Origin: Lysobacterales bacterium
Lineage (GTDB): Bacteria > Pseudomonadota > Gammaproteobacteria > Xanthomonadales > SZUA-36
DNA length: 64,000 bases
Assembly: GCA_014238945.1 (NCBI GenBank)
Contig: JABAAB010000045.1
Location: forward strand, 1-64,000
Direction of reading: 5' to 3'
Within the stretch, counting starts at the first letter, position 1, and each line of letters starts with the position of its first letter. A program made the translations under genes and the position numbers. The notes beneath the pieces are model-generated. The model saw only the letters and a program-made list of their open reading frames with translations. It was not told where the DNA came from and did no database searches. Shown here piece by piece: positions 28,008 through 37,170 of this stretch.

Positions 28008-29990
28008 TTGAGCATTGCTTTTGTGAAGATAAACTCTGGCTGCACGCTGGTGCGGGTACTGACCTTTCTGTTGTTACTGTGGGTCACAGTGCTTATCAGT
28101 GGCTGTGCAGGAACGGCACAGGGCGTGGATAGTTCCGTCTATTCAAACACTGGTCCCAGGGAAACCTACGTCGCCGATTCCTCGGGCGCATCGGCGTTGG
28201 TCATCATTCGTTACCCCGCAATGATCCACGCCTACGCCGAAAACCTGTATGTCAGTTCGTTTGCCATTAATGCCATTGGTGGTGAAGTGCCATTTGCCGA
28301 ATATGGGAAACCCCAAACGTCACGGATTGCCCAGTCCGTCATTGAGAAGTCCAGCTACTACGCCATGTCGCTGTACAACGAATTGAAAAAGGTCCTGCCC
28401 GCAGGCTCCGTATTGTTATCACCGCACATTATTGCGTGGGACAAGCAACAGAAACTACACAGTCGCCCGATACTGGCTTCGGAGCAAATACCCAGCGTAC
28501 TGACCATCGATTTCAGTATTTACTCGTTTCCCGATGTGAACAAAATGATGAATGCGCCCCCGGTTACATTCGGAGACCTGGTCACACCACTGATCGTGGT
28601 AAAAAGTAACCGCTGGTCCCAACCGGCATTGAATGGACTGTTAATTGCCAGTCCACCACTGTTGAGTTCAAGCTGGAGACAGGCACGCCAGGAAGCCGAT
28701 GAACATTTCCGTCTGAAAATGGAAGGGGCAGGGGTCGACCGGACACCCTCATTGGATTTTGTTGCTTTCCTGGGTGAACGTAACACTGCGAATATCAGTC
28801 TGCCGCTGAAGAATGCCGGGGAGCAAAGGTTCGCCATAGAACAGTATCCCCTTGAAAAGATTCAGATGGACGGTGGCGTCGTAGCCAATCTGTCGGAGAC
28901 CAACGGAGTCGATCCGTTTGAGCGGGGTTTTGTCAAAGGGGCGAGTGCCCGAATCGTGGAAGTATTGAACACGGTGGATCACGAACGGGCAACGTTTTTT
29001 GACCGGCAACTGGCACTTGAGCGCTTTGACCCCGAACTCGCCAATATATTCTTTGTGCAGTCCAGCGACGAGAGCGTCAGGGCGCGATTGAGGTTGGCCG
29101 AGGCCCTGGTAGGTGCAGAGCGGGAGTTTCTGGCCGCCCAGTCAGACAGCATTTATAACGGTACCTATGCAGGCAATTACGGCGCAAAAATGCGCAAAAT
29201 CATTTCCGCGGAATACCGCATGCTGGAAGAGCGCCGACACCTGGCCAGGGTACAGAACATTACCAGCGCGGTGGCGGTCATCGTGTTGGCAGGTTCGGTT
29301 TACGGTGCCGTGGCATCAACCGCTGCCAGCACTGCCGCGGTGACCACAATGGTGGGGGCGGGTCTGGCGGGTTCGGTTTGGGCAATGCATCAAACGCTCG
29401 AAACCAGGACGGAATCGGAGGAGGTGAACCGCTATTTCCTGGCACGCATGGCGCCCGCGTTTGATCGCCAGATGGCGGTCCAGATGGAGTGGCTGGAATC
29501 AAAGGAACTGATCACCGCCCGTGGGTTCTCGGAATTCAGAAACAAGACACTCAGCCTGTACCAGTCACGGGTCAGGTCGATGGTAGTTCAGGCCGGTGAG
29601 CGATGCCGGTTTAATCACCCAGGTTTTGGTCAGAATGGGCGCTGGTTCGGTGTATGTAACAATGGCATTGCAACGGGCAGGGGATACGGCCTGGTCAGCA
29701 ATGAGCGTGGTGACATCGTGGAGTACCTGGGTGAGGTCCGCCAGGGCTTGGCATCGGGTTCGGGTGGAATGATCATGAACCGGTATGGTCAGATGAGTGT
29801 TAGCTATTATGAAGGCAGTTTCAGAAATGGCTTACCGCACGGTGTGTTGCGGGTTGAAAAGACCGGTCAACGTCCAGCCATCAGAACATTCAGGGACGGT
29901 ATTGATATAGGCAAGGCATCAGCGGGAAAATTGAAATACCTGAGTTTCGAATCTGACCCCATGCCGATCGCAGATCTGCTGAACCCATGA
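28008..29990 (+). CDS. Large lipoprotein with C-terminal MORN-like motif
   Basis: 660 aa starting at a TTG; a GTG five codons later is an alternative. A hydrophobic helix ends in L-I-S-G-C, a lipobox, so it is a predicted outer-membrane or periplasmic lipoprotein. The middle contains a glycine/alanine-rich hydrophobic stretch (residues 420-460) that could insert in a membrane. The C-terminus has a MORN-type motif (Y-E-G-S-F-R-N-G-L-P-H-G-V-L). The body is unrecognised. It is 60 bases after the barrel gene, and its stop overlaps the next start by four bases. Confidence 0.65.
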   Translation: MSIAFVKINSGCTLVRVLTFLLLLWVTVLISGCAGTAQGVDSSVYSNTGPRETYVADSSGASALVIIRYPAMIHAYAENLYVSSFAINAIGGEVPFAEYGKPQTSRIAQSVIEKSSYYAMSLYNELKKVLPAGSVLLSPHIIAWDKQQKLHSRPILASEQIPSVLTIDFSIYSFPDVNKMMNAPPVTFGDLVTPLIVVKSNRWSQPALNGLLIASPPLLSSSWRQARQEADEHFRLKMEGAGVDRTPSLDFVAFLGERNTANISLPLKNAGEQRFAIEQYPLEKIQMDGGVVANLSETNGVDPFERGFVKGASARIVEVLNTVDHERATFFDRQLALERFDPELANIFFVQSSDESVRARLRLAEALVGAEREFLAAQSDSIYNGTYAGNYGAKMRKIISAEYRMLEERRHLARVQNITSAVAVIVLAGSVYGAVASTAASTAAVTTMVGAGLAGSVWAMHQTLETRTESEEVNRYFLARMAPAFDRQMAVQMEWLESKELITARGFSEFRNKTLSLYQSRVRSMVVQAGERCRFNHPGFGQNGRWFGVCNNGIATGRGYGLVSNERGDIVEYLGEVRQGLASGSGGMIMNRYGQMSVSYYEGSFRNGLPHGVLRVEKTGQRPAIRTFRDGIDIGKASAGKLKYLSFESDPMPIADLLNP

Positions 29991-30766
29991 ATTCCGGATT
30001 TGGGTTGCGTTTAATGTGCATGCTGTTGCTCGCAGTGGGGCGAATGGCTTTCGCCGGGTTAAATTTCAGTGCCATGGGCGATCTGCCACCGGGTGAACAA
30101 TACCGGCAACTCAGCCAGGTATTGTTGATTTCAGGTGGTGCCAGCCCAGTGCTGATTGATCCGCTGATCTCACTGACAACCCGTATTGAAACGGATGCAT
30201 CCATCGGGTTCAATCCGGATGACTACAAAACACCGCTATCACGTATCGTGGATCAGCAATCGATGTTGATCGGTGCAGCCCACCTGTTGCGTTTTGCGCA
30301 CGCGTCCAATGTGCAAATCCGTCAGAAACTGGCCGAAATCAATGCAAGCAATCCGGTACTGGTCAGCATGATCGATATGAACGCGATCATGGAGGACGTG
30401 ATCATCATCCGCAATGCGATTGCCGACAGCATCAGCTATTCCTCCCTGGCCCGGGACGAGGAGTTTATCGCGGAACTGGAGGAATATCGTACCCGGACCA
30501 TCTATTTGCGTAACATGATGGAGTACGAATTGTTCAACGAGGAACTGGAACGACTGACAGACCAGGCCATTGATTCTGTTGGTGGAAAACTGGATGCTTA
30601 TCAGAGAATGTTCGATCAGGAAGTTGATTCAAAACAATTTGACCGGCACTTTGATGCGGCTGAATACATCTACATGCAAACGGAGAAGTTTGATGAGCGT
30701 GCGGGTCAGTTAACCGAGGAAATTATCAAGCAGACGGTTTTGCTGGAGAGCCAGGTCGACCCCTAG
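29987..30766 (+). CDS. Secreted helical protein of unknown function
   Basis: 259 aa with a signal peptide (residues 1-23, cleaved after A-F-A). The mature part is almost all predicted helix with many acidic residues and methionines (Y-E-L-F-N-E-E-L-E-R-L). No family is recognised. ATGA overlap with the preceding lipoprotein gene points to coupled translation, so the two products may form a complex. It is convergent with the module A operon, 19 bases between the stops. Confidence 0.65.
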   Translation: MNSGFGLRLMCMLLLAVGRMAFAGLNFSAMGDLPPGEQYRQLSQVLLISGGASPVLIDPLISLTTRIETDASIGFNPDDYKTPLSRIVDQQSMLIGAAHLLRFAHASNVQIRQKLAEINASNPVLVSMIDMNAIMEDVIIIRNAIADSISYSSLARDEEFIAELEEYRTRTIYLRNMMEYELFNEELERLTDQAIDSVGGKLDAYQRMFDQEVDSKQFDRHFDAAEYIYMQTEKFDERAGQLTEEIIKQTVLLESQVDP

Positions 30767-30785
30767 ACCGGAAGGGGCAGGGGGC

Positions 30786-32003
30786 TCACCCATCTTCCTC
30801 TGATTCCGGGAGTTTTCCATTGTCCTCTGCATCATCATCCAGTTGGATAGCCACAGGTTGGTTTGCATCACGTACACCCTTTGCATTCACCAGGTCTTTT
30901 ACAGACAGGGTATCTTCGGACAGGATAAGCAGTTGGCTGGAATCTGTGCTTGAAGATGGTTCTGTGGTGTTTTCCTGATTTGCCTGTTGCTCTTCGGTAG
31001 CACTTTGTTCGCTGCTCTGTTGCGGTGGATCCACAGCTTGGGAATTCGACTCAGTCACTGTGGGATTTGCAGAAGTCGTAGGGCCCCCATCCTTTGCCAT
31101 GGCATGCTCAGAAGCGTTGTTGCTTCCGTCTGATTGCTCCTGTTGTCTGGTCGGGTCGCTGCTGTTGCCGCTGTTGCCGCTGTTGCCACTGTCGCTGCTG
31201 TTGCTGTTGTTGCTGTTGCTGTTGTTGTTGCTGTTGTTGTTGCTACTGCCAGATTGTCCAGGCTGCTGGCCACTTCCAAGCAAGTATTCCATGGCATTTT
31301 GTGACACGCCCAGCGTACTCACTGCTTGAGCATCAGCCGATTCCGGGGAATAACTGCCCTCAAGGGTTTCTTGACCAGGCTGATTTCCTCCGGCGGCGCT
31401 GCCATTGCGATCACTATCTTGTTCCTCACCGCGACCGGATTCAGTGTCGCTTGCGATACCTTCCCCGTTGGCAGTCTCAGCCGATTCAGCGCCACGGGCC
31501 CTGGCGGCGTTTTGATAAATATCAGCCTCACGCTGATGATAGCTCTCAACCAGTTCATCCCAGGCCTGGGATTCCTGCTCCTGCAGGGGTTGGTTGGTTT
31601 TTGCGGCTACACTCGGGTGGTAGGGAAAGTCGAGTAGTTCATTTCCCGGTTGCCATCGGTCACTGCTTAGAATGACTTCACGCAGTTCGTCCCGCAGATG
31701 TTTTTGTGATTCCTCGGGCAGATCCGCTATCTTCTGACGACCGGTCTGTGTCTGGTACTCAGTTTCCGGGAATACAGTTCTTTGTTCGCGTGTATCCCGC
31801 AGTTCCATGTGACGCCGGTAATTGTCCTCATTGAATTCAACCTCGGTACTGCCGGATGCATTTTCGTCCTGCGCAGGTATCTTCTGCTCGGGCTGCTCAG
31901 TATTTTCGGTCTGTGCTGCCATCGGTGGGGCCAGGATCAGGCCCGCCACTACCAGCAGGATCATGGTGTGGAGCAAATGTTTTGGCTTTCCGGTCTTGCT
32001 CAT
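30786..32003 (-). CDS. Secreted low-complexity Ser/Asn/Gln-rich protein, module A
   Basis: 405 aa from the ATG at 32003; the in-frame TTG at 32015 is less likely. A signal peptide (to about residue 31, P-P-M-A-A-Q) precedes a charged helical region (60-150), then a disordered half rich in Ser, Asn, Gln and Gly, including an N/S homopolymer-like tract encoded at 31157-31250. The C-terminal 50 residues become ordered again (I-L-S-E-D-T-L-S-V-K-D-L-V). No family is recognised. It is last gene of operon A, and 11 bases separate the upstream alternative start from the kinase stop. It may be an extracytoplasmic linker or substrate of the apparatus. Confidence 0.7.
   Translation of the reverse strand: MSKTGKPKHLLHTMILLVVAGLILAPPMAAQTENTEQPEQKIPAQDENASGSTEVEFNEDNYRRHMELRDTREQRTVFPETEYQTQTGRQKIADLPEESQKHLRDELREVILSSDRWQPGNELLDFPYHPSVAAKTNQPLQEQESQAWDELVESYHQREADIYQNAARARGAESAETANGEGIASDTESGRGEEQDSDRNGSAAGGNQPGQETLEGSYSPESADAQAVSTLGVSQNAMEYLLGSGQQPGQSGSSNNNSNNNSNSNNSNSSDSGNSGNSGNSSDPTRQQEQSDGSNNASEHAMAKDGGPTTSANPTVTESNSQAVDPPQQSSEQSATEEQQANQENTTEPSSSTDSSQLLILSEDTLSVKDLVNAKGVRDANQPVAIQLDDDAEDNGKLPESEEDG
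31157..31250. repeat. TTG/CTG trinucleotide-rich tract
   Basis: A run of mostly CTG and TTG triplets on the plus strand encodes, on the minus strand, an Asn/Ser/Gly homopolymer-like tract within the secreted low-complexity protein. Such triplet runs are prone to in-frame length change. Confidence 0.8.
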
Positions 32004-32004
32004 C

Positions 32005-34446
32005 TCAATCGTCAATTGCCCTTATGACCCTGAATCCTGTGAAATCATTTCGGTCACCATTGTTCAGATTGAAACGGGCCGGCAGGCGAATTTCCTTGCT
32101 GCCGGTTACCCAGGAGCCACCTCGTGTCATGTGTGAACTGCATATCCCGCGTCCCCAGTCACTACCGTCTACCGGGGCGTCCAGATAGGACAGATTCATG
32201 CAGTCCAGGGTCCATTCAGATACATTGCCAATCACATCATACAATCCGAAAGCGTTGGGTGAGAACGATCCCACCGGGGCCGTACCCACGGCCAGTGTAT
32301 CCTGACATTGCGGGTGCTGCCAGGCAAAACCGGTTTCACTACCGGCTATATTTCCGTAGGCGCACACCCTGGCTACATCACCGCCCAGCCATTCGCTTTT
32401 CTCTCCAGCCCGGGCAAAATACTCCCACTCGCTCTCACTCGGCAGACGGTATTGCTGTCCGGTTCTTGTATTGATCCATTGCACGTACTCCTGGGCGTCA
32501 TTCCAGGAAATCATCATCACCGGTCTGTCGGCCCGGCCCCAGCCATTATCCTCCGGTCGCAGGCTGCAGGCCTGAGCATCGAAACAGGAATCCCATTGCT
32601 CCATGGTAATCTCGTGGATACTGACCGCAAATGGCTCATCGAATGTCACCGTCCTGGCCGGTTTCTCCATGCTCAGCCCAAACGGGGAGTCGTCACTGGA
32701 ACCCTGGGTAAAGGCACCGGCGGGTACCACCATCATGGCTGGGCATTCGGGACAGTCCCGAAACATTTTTCCGGGACGCAAGGTCAGCAAGTCGATGTGT
32801 TCCAGGGCTGCGGTAATGTGGGTGCCAGCTGGGAAGGCATCGATATAGGCCTGCAGTGCATCCCGGGTATTCAGGTTCTTCGCTGCTGTAAATGCCCTGT
32901 CATCGTCGGCCTGATCCTGCAGCAGTCTCCGGATACGGTTGGCCTGTTCAATGTGCAGACCACCTGGCCAGGTGTTGATGTATTGGTCCATTGCCGCTAT
33001 GGAGCGGGTTTTACCGGCCTGTTCCCAAGCCTCATTGTCCTGTCTTTCACGTTCCAGACGCTGCCGCTCTGCCAGTGCCTTCATCTCTATGATCTCGTCG
33101 ATGCGCACCATGGCCTCGGTCTGGTGAACACCTGAGGGAAATAACGCCAGGTAGTCCCGGTATGCCTCAACCGTGTTCTCAGCAGCCAACTCCAGCCATG
33201 CTGCTTCATCGAGGATGTCGAGTTGTGTTTCCGCCTGGCCACGGTAAATGGATTCCGGATAATCGTCGATGAAGCGCCGATAGGCCAGCACCGTATCCGC
33301 TTCAAGTGCTGCCTGCCACCGTTCTACCTCTTCGGGCAGCACCTGGGCCGGTGGCAACGGAGTGCCTTCGGGAGTTACCGGGTCCACACTTACGGTGACC
33401 GGAGCAGAAGTTGTGCCTTGCGGATCTTCGTCCGTGAACAGGTACAGTCCAATTCCAGACATGGTGACAACAAAAATGGCCAGCAATCCAAATACCAGCC
33501 ATTCCCGTCCTTCCCGGGGCAAGGCGGCGGTACTCTTGCGCCCAACCACGCTGCGGTGCCAGTCCAGGCTGGTAAATGTCTTGCGCCACCTGCTGATGTC
33601 TTTGGGGCGATCCTGTATTTCAAGTCCCATCCCCAGTTCAATGGCATCTTTAATCCCCGCATACTCCGCCACCGGGATCAACTCTGACAGTGGCATCAGG
33701 GGGTCGCTGTCACCCGCGGTGGATGCAGCCAGGCGCAGGGCAGCAGGTGGTGGTATCTTGCCCGAAATGCAGCGGTACAGCGTGGCTGCCAGTCCGTAAA
33801 TATCGGTCCAGGGGCCAATCGTGCCATGGTCACCAGACTGTTCCGCTGCTGCATAACCCTCGCTACCGACCCCGAATCCAAATCCGGATCGACCCCGGGT
33901 CATCGCGGTAACACCAAAATCCAGCAGGATGGGCTCACCGTTTTCAGACAGGTATATGTTGGCCGGTTTGATATCCTGGTGAAAGACACCTTTTTTGTGG
34001 ATGTGCTCAAGCCCATCCATCAGGGACGAAATCAGCTTTTTGCTCTCCTCCGGATCCAGGGTATTTGAGCTCTTCAATTTTTGATACAGCGTTTGTCCCC
34101 GGTAATAGTTCATCAGGAAATAGGCTGTGCCGTTGGCCTCAAAATAACGCAATACCCGGACTATATTGGGATGATCCAGCGTGGCCACGATACGGGCCTC
34201 GTTCAGAAAGTCCTCCAGTCCTTCCTTGAACAGCTGTTTCGAAGCTTCGTCCCTTGCTTCGACCCTGCCGTTCTCATTTCTGGTGACCTGTTCCGCGGGC
34301 AGGTATTCCTTGAGTGCAAAGGTGGTGCCAATCGCCGGGTCGGTTACCAGGTAAGTAATACCGAATGATCCGACACCCAGTACGCTGCCTATTTGCAAAT
34401 CACCAATGTGTGTTCCCGGTTGCAGTGCAACTGATTGCGTGCTCAT
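32005..34446 (-). CDS. Transmembrane Ser/Thr protein kinase fused to FGE-sulfatase-type domain
   Basis: 813 aa. The N-terminal Hanks-type kinase (residues 15-275) has the glycine loop G-V-G-S-F-G, the catalytic lysine in F-A-L-K-E-Y-L-P (Lys46), a catalytic loop H-Q-D-I-K-P-A-N (Asp158; HRD replaced by HQD) and D-F-G. A transmembrane helix follows near 313-336. A periplasmic region of four or so repeats of the type A-Y-x-x-Y-x-x-x-F-P-x-G-x-H (370-560) precedes a formylglycine-generating-enzyme fold (565-813: R-L-P-S-E-S-E-W-E-Y, R-G-G-S-W, G-F-R-V-I). The likely role is to phosphorylate cytoplasmic FHA partners in response to the periplasm. It overlaps the FHA gene upstream by four bases. 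Confidence 0.85.
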   Translation of the reverse strand: MSTQSVALQPGTHIGDLQIGSVLGVGSFGITYLVTDPAIGTTFALKEYLPAEQVTRNENGRVEARDEASKQLFKEGLEDFLNEARIVATLDHPNIVRVLRYFEANGTAYFLMNYYRGQTLYQKLKSSNTLDPEESKKLISSLMDGLEHIHKKGVFHQDIKPANIYLSENGEPILLDFGVTAMTRGRSGFGFGVGSEGYAAAEQSGDHGTIGPWTDIYGLAATLYRCISGKIPPPAALRLAASTAGDSDPLMPLSELIPVAEYAGIKDAIELGMGLEIQDRPKDISRWRKTFTSLDWHRSVVGRKSTAALPREGREWLVFGLLAIFVVTMSGIGLYLFTDEDPQGTTSAPVTVSVDPVTPEGTPLPPAQVLPEEVERWQAALEADTVLAYRRFIDDYPESIYRGQAETQLDILDEAAWLELAAENTVEAYRDYLALFPSGVHQTEAMVRIDEIIEMKALAERQRLERERQDNEAWEQAGKTRSIAAMDQYINTWPGGLHIEQANRIRRLLQDQADDDRAFTAAKNLNTRDALQAYIDAFPAGTHITAALEHIDLLTLRPGKMFRDCPECPAMMVVPAGAFTQGSSDDSPFGLSMEKPARTVTFDEPFAVSIHEITMEQWDSCFDAQACSLRPEDNGWGRADRPVMMISWNDAQEYVQWINTRTGQQYRLPSESEWEYFARAGEKSEWLGGDVARVCAYGNIAGSETGFAWQHPQCQDTLAVGTAPVGSFSPNAFGLYDVIGNVSEWTLDCMNLSYLDAPVDGSDWGRGICSSHMTRGGSWVTGSKEIRLPARFNLNNGDRNDFTGFRVIRAIDD

Positions 34447-35969
34447 GCCTGTTCCCGATCTGTAGTAATCAGTTTTAGTTGAAAGCGAAAATCGGCCAAC
34501 ATGATTTCATCACCCGGTTCAATGAACATGACTTCACCTTTCAGACAGGGCACCGAATTTATATAAGTGCCATTGCGCGAACCCAGGTCAGACAGGGTCC
34601 GGGATTCTTCATCCCCTTCTATACGGGCATGGTTGTGGCTGATACCAGCAGAGTTGATCACCAGATCTGCCCCGGCCTGGCCAATTGTTACACTGAAGTT
34701 GCTTGCACTTACCGGGCAATAGCGCCTGAAATCGCTCCCGTCTACGGGGATGCCCTCAATGACAAGCAGCGAGTCCAGACCGGTCGGTAGGTCTGTCAGA
34801 TCGGGTAAATTGCCCGATCCAATACCGGTTGCCAGTGGGACCGCGCCGAAGGTGGAGCCCTCGCCGAGGGGCGCAGTATCCGGTTCTTCCTGTGCATCGT
34901 CGGAGTGGTGTTTATCCGGGGTATCACCATTGTTTGATTGCCGGCGCATACCGACAACCAGCCAGGCCATAATAATCAATGGAAAAACACCCAGCCAGGG
35001 TAACCAGGAGGGAAATTTGTCAGCCTCCTCCGCTTCCTTCGGGCCAGTCTCATTGATAATGGGTTGTAGTACCCCGGTTGTTGTCCCGGATTCCTCCGCA
35101 TCCTGCGGTTCAACCGGTGGTGACACGGTCGTCGCTTCGGTGTCCACGCTGGGCTCTGCCTGGTTCAATATTTCCAGTTCGCTGGCTGCGACTCCATCCC
35201 TGTTTGATGTGGCAGCAGGGTCTTTCCGGTCTTGTGACAGAGGTGTTCCATTGCAGCGTGCGGTCGTTACTTCAATTTGCATCATTGCAAAAATACGCGA
35301 TAGTTCAGCACTGAACAGGGTGGTCGATCCAGCGTGCGGTTGCAGGCTTTGTGTACCAGAGGCCAGGTTCAGTCCAGCCAGTTGCCCGCATGCATTGATA
35401 ATGGCCCCGGTTATATTGGGTAGCGGTGTATCCGCAGAAACCGAGTAGTGTGCAGTTTCATCATCGAGACTGGTTTTCAGGGTCTGCCAAAGTGGTTCAG
35501 CACCTTCAGCAATCTTATCGGCCGGTGGGAACGCGGCCAGATGCAGATCGGCAGCATTGCCCGGTTCTGCCAGTGCCAGGTTTATGGCTGGTCTGTTCAG
35601 TCCCTCAACCTCCAGTACGGCAAGGCCCAATTCGGAAGAACGTTTGACCAACCGTGTTGGCCGGCCGTGACGAACGATGTCGGTACCCCCGTCGAGTACC
35701 ACGATCTCATCACCGGCAGAGACAAAGTCTGCGGGTATCAGGACCTGTCCGTCATTGGAGATCACCACGCCGGTAACCGGTTTCACATAGTTGCTGGATA
35801 CCAGTTTGAGCACCAGCACCACCGAAGAGGGCAGTGATTGTGCCCCGGACGTTTGTGCCAGCGTGCCCGGGGTCATGGCCAGCATCACAATACAGAAGGT
35901 CACCAGGACACAGCGGTTGGGGCATTGCACAGTGAAAGAACCGGGTACCGACACGTCAGCTTGCCGCAT
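34443..35969 (-). CDS. Membrane protein: dead trypsin-like domain, TM, cytoplasmic FHA
   Basis: 508 aa. A signal-anchor at 18-38 precedes a serine-protease-like (HtrA fold) domain, about 45-240, with G-V-V-I-S-N-D-G-Q-V-L-I and L-G-L-A-V-L-E-V. All three catalytic positions appear replaced: the His position is Asp81 in A-D-F-V, the Asp position is Glu113, and the Ser-Gly-Gly-Pro motif reads I-T-G-A. An acidic linker and a transmembrane helix (W-L-P-W-L-G-V-F-P-L-I-I-M-A-W) follow, then an FHA domain (420-500) with S-H-N-H-A-R-I and G-S-R-N-G-T-Y. A periplasmic sensor passing signals to phospho-threonine binding is inferred. The gene abuts the MotA-like stop exactly. Confidence 0.8.
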   Translation of the reverse strand: MRQADVSVPGSFTVQCPNRCVLVTFCIVMLAMTPGTLAQTSGAQSLPSSVVLVLKLVSSNYVKPVTGVVISNDGQVLIPADFVSAGDEIVVLDGGTDIVRHGRPTRLVKRSSELGLAVLEVEGLNRPAINLALAEPGNAADLHLAAFPPADKIAEGAEPLWQTLKTSLDDETAHYSVSADTPLPNITGAIINACGQLAGLNLASGTQSLQPHAGSTTLFSAELSRIFAMMQIEVTTARCNGTPLSQDRKDPAATSNRDGVAASELEILNQAEPSVDTEATTVSPPVEPQDAEESGTTTGVLQPIINETGPKEAEEADKFPSWLPWLGVFPLIIMAWLVVGMRRQSNNGDTPDKHHSDDAQEEPDTAPLGEGSTFGAVPLATGIGSGNLPDLTDLPTGLDSLLVIEGIPVDGSDFRRYCPVSASNFSVTIGQAGADLVINSAGISHNHARIEGDEESRTLSDLGSRNGTYINSVPCLKGEVMFIEPGDEIMLADFRFQLKLITTDREQA

Positions 35970-36728
35970 TCAGCGGGAATAGAGCCTGTTGATCAGGTTA
36001 TCGAGACAGTATTGACCCGCCTTGTTCAGCAGGTTTTCCTCCTTGGCCTGGATCAGGTTCTGTATGAACACCAGGATTGCCGCCATCACCAGTGCAACCA
36101 GAGTGGTTGAAAATGCAACGCCCAGTCTTTCTGTCACCTGGAACAGCATTTCCGGGCTTTCCACATTGGCCCGGTCACCGGCATAGTTGAGAGCCAGCAT
36201 GATGCCGATAACTGTTCCAATAAAACCCAGTGATGGAATAAACCAGGTGATGTAACGGACTATGTTATAACGCAAATCAAGTTCGTGCAGGAACAACTCC
36301 AGGCTGGAATTAAGCAGAGAATTGGTCTGATCTACCGATTGGCCGAGATTAAAATTGAGTACACAGCGCTCAATCAGTCGTGGCAGAAAACAGATTTCCC
36401 GGTATTTGCTGCTGCGCACCTTTTGATAAATGGGTGTCATGTCGTCACCCGGTCGTAAAACGACTTCCTCGTCGGTTGGCAGGTAACCCCGATCAAACTG
36501 GCTTTCCTCCAGTCTTCCGGCGCGCCAGCGTAGCGAGAGTTCACCAAGTCCGGCAAAAAAGGCCAGCCACAATATGTTCTGAACCGTGATCGGCCACGAG
36601 GAGCGTCTGATATCCAGCAGCACAGTTGCCGCGTCTTCCGGCAGCACCCTGGCCAAAAAGGCAATGACCAATATGGCTGAAAGCAGACTGATTAGTAGTG
36701 TGATCTGGCGTGTCATGACAATGGGCAA
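35970..36728 (-). CDS. MotA/TolQ/ExbB-type proton channel subunit, module A
   Basis: 252 aa with helices at about 8-28, 47-66, 158-180 and 201-225 and a large cytoplasmic segment between helices 2 and 3, the MotA/TolQ/ExbB topology. The channel-lining region has P-S-L-G-F-I-G-T-V-I-G-I (Thr172) and G-V-A-F-S-T-T-L-V-A-L (Thr208, Thr209), equivalent to the polar residues of known proton channels. It is expected to form a pentamer around single-helix B subunits. In this operon those are the two VWA proteins encoded upstream. It is followed without gap by the protease-FHA gene. Confidence 0.88.
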   Translation of the reverse strand: MPIVMTRQITLLISLLSAILVIAFLARVLPEDAATVLLDIRRSSWPITVQNILWLAFFAGLGELSLRWRAGRLEESQFDRGYLPTDEEVVLRPGDDMTPIYQKVRSSKYREICFLPRLIERCVLNFNLGQSVDQTNSLLNSSLELFLHELDLRYNIVRYITWFIPSLGFIGTVIGIMLALNYAGDRANVESPEMLFQVTERLGVAFSTTLVALVMAAILVFIQNLIQAKEENLLNKAGQYCLDNLINRLYSR

Positions 36729-36741
36729 TCCTTCAAGTTTC

Positions 36742-37152
36742 CTAAGGTTGGTCTTCTTCTATCTTTCCCGTAACCGGATTCCGACGGGGTTTCTGCATTG
36801 ATTCTTCTGCCGGTAGCGTTGCTGATAATGGCCTGGTCGAGCCGCTCGGTCGCCGTGGTGAAAAGTGTCTTGGACCAAGCTTAACCCCGGCGCGATGCTG
36901 AAACAGACCGGTGAGCTTTTCCAGTGGCACTTCCCGCTCACCAAAACGGATGCGGTCACCGATACACAATTTCACCTTCGCTACACGGATCCAGGTTTCG
37001 TTGCGTTGCAAATAAGTACCATTGTGAGAATTTGCGTCTTCGACCGTGAGCAGGCCATTGTCACCCAGACTGACCTTTGCGTGGACACGCGAAACGCTCG
37101 GGTGATCTACAACCAGGTCGCAGGTGGGCTCACGGCCGCTGGTTTTTAACAT
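36742..37152 (-). CDS. Small FHA-domain protein
   Basis: 136 aa. An FHA core (residues 5-85) contains G-R-E-P-T-C-D-L-V-V, S-V-S-R-V-H-A-K-V and S-H-N-G-T-Y-L, the residues that bind phospho-threonine. A basic, proline-rich tail follows. GAGG eight bases before the ATG supports the start at 37152, which leaves the first FHA strand missing. The frame stays open about 95 bases further upstream through 12-bp repeats encoding V-E-H-W, but no conventional start codon is available there. It is probably a cytoplasmic reader of the kinase encoded in the same operon. Confidence 0.75.
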   Translation of the reverse strand: MLKTSGREPTCDLVVDHPSVSRVHAKVSLGDNGLLTVEDANSHNGTYLQRNETWIRVAKVKLCIGDRIRFGEREVPLEKLTGLFQHRAGVKLGPRHFSPRRPSGSTRPLSATLPAEESMQKPRRNPVTGKIEEDQP

Positions 37153-37170
37153 GAATCCGGCCTCATCCCC

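Noticed and set aside
30760-30777. Terminator between the convergent genes at 30.77 kb
   Set aside because: Only a 5-bp stem (CCCCT/AGGGG) without a T run.
31060-31675. Plus-strand frames with Leu- or Cys-rich repeats over the triplet tract
   Set aside because: They are antisense readings of CTG/TTG repeats in the real minus-strand gene, with no starts or domains.
32005-34446. Sulfatase-activating formylglycine synthase
   Set aside because: The fold fits, but catalytic cysteine positions are not evident and no sulfatase gene is nearby.
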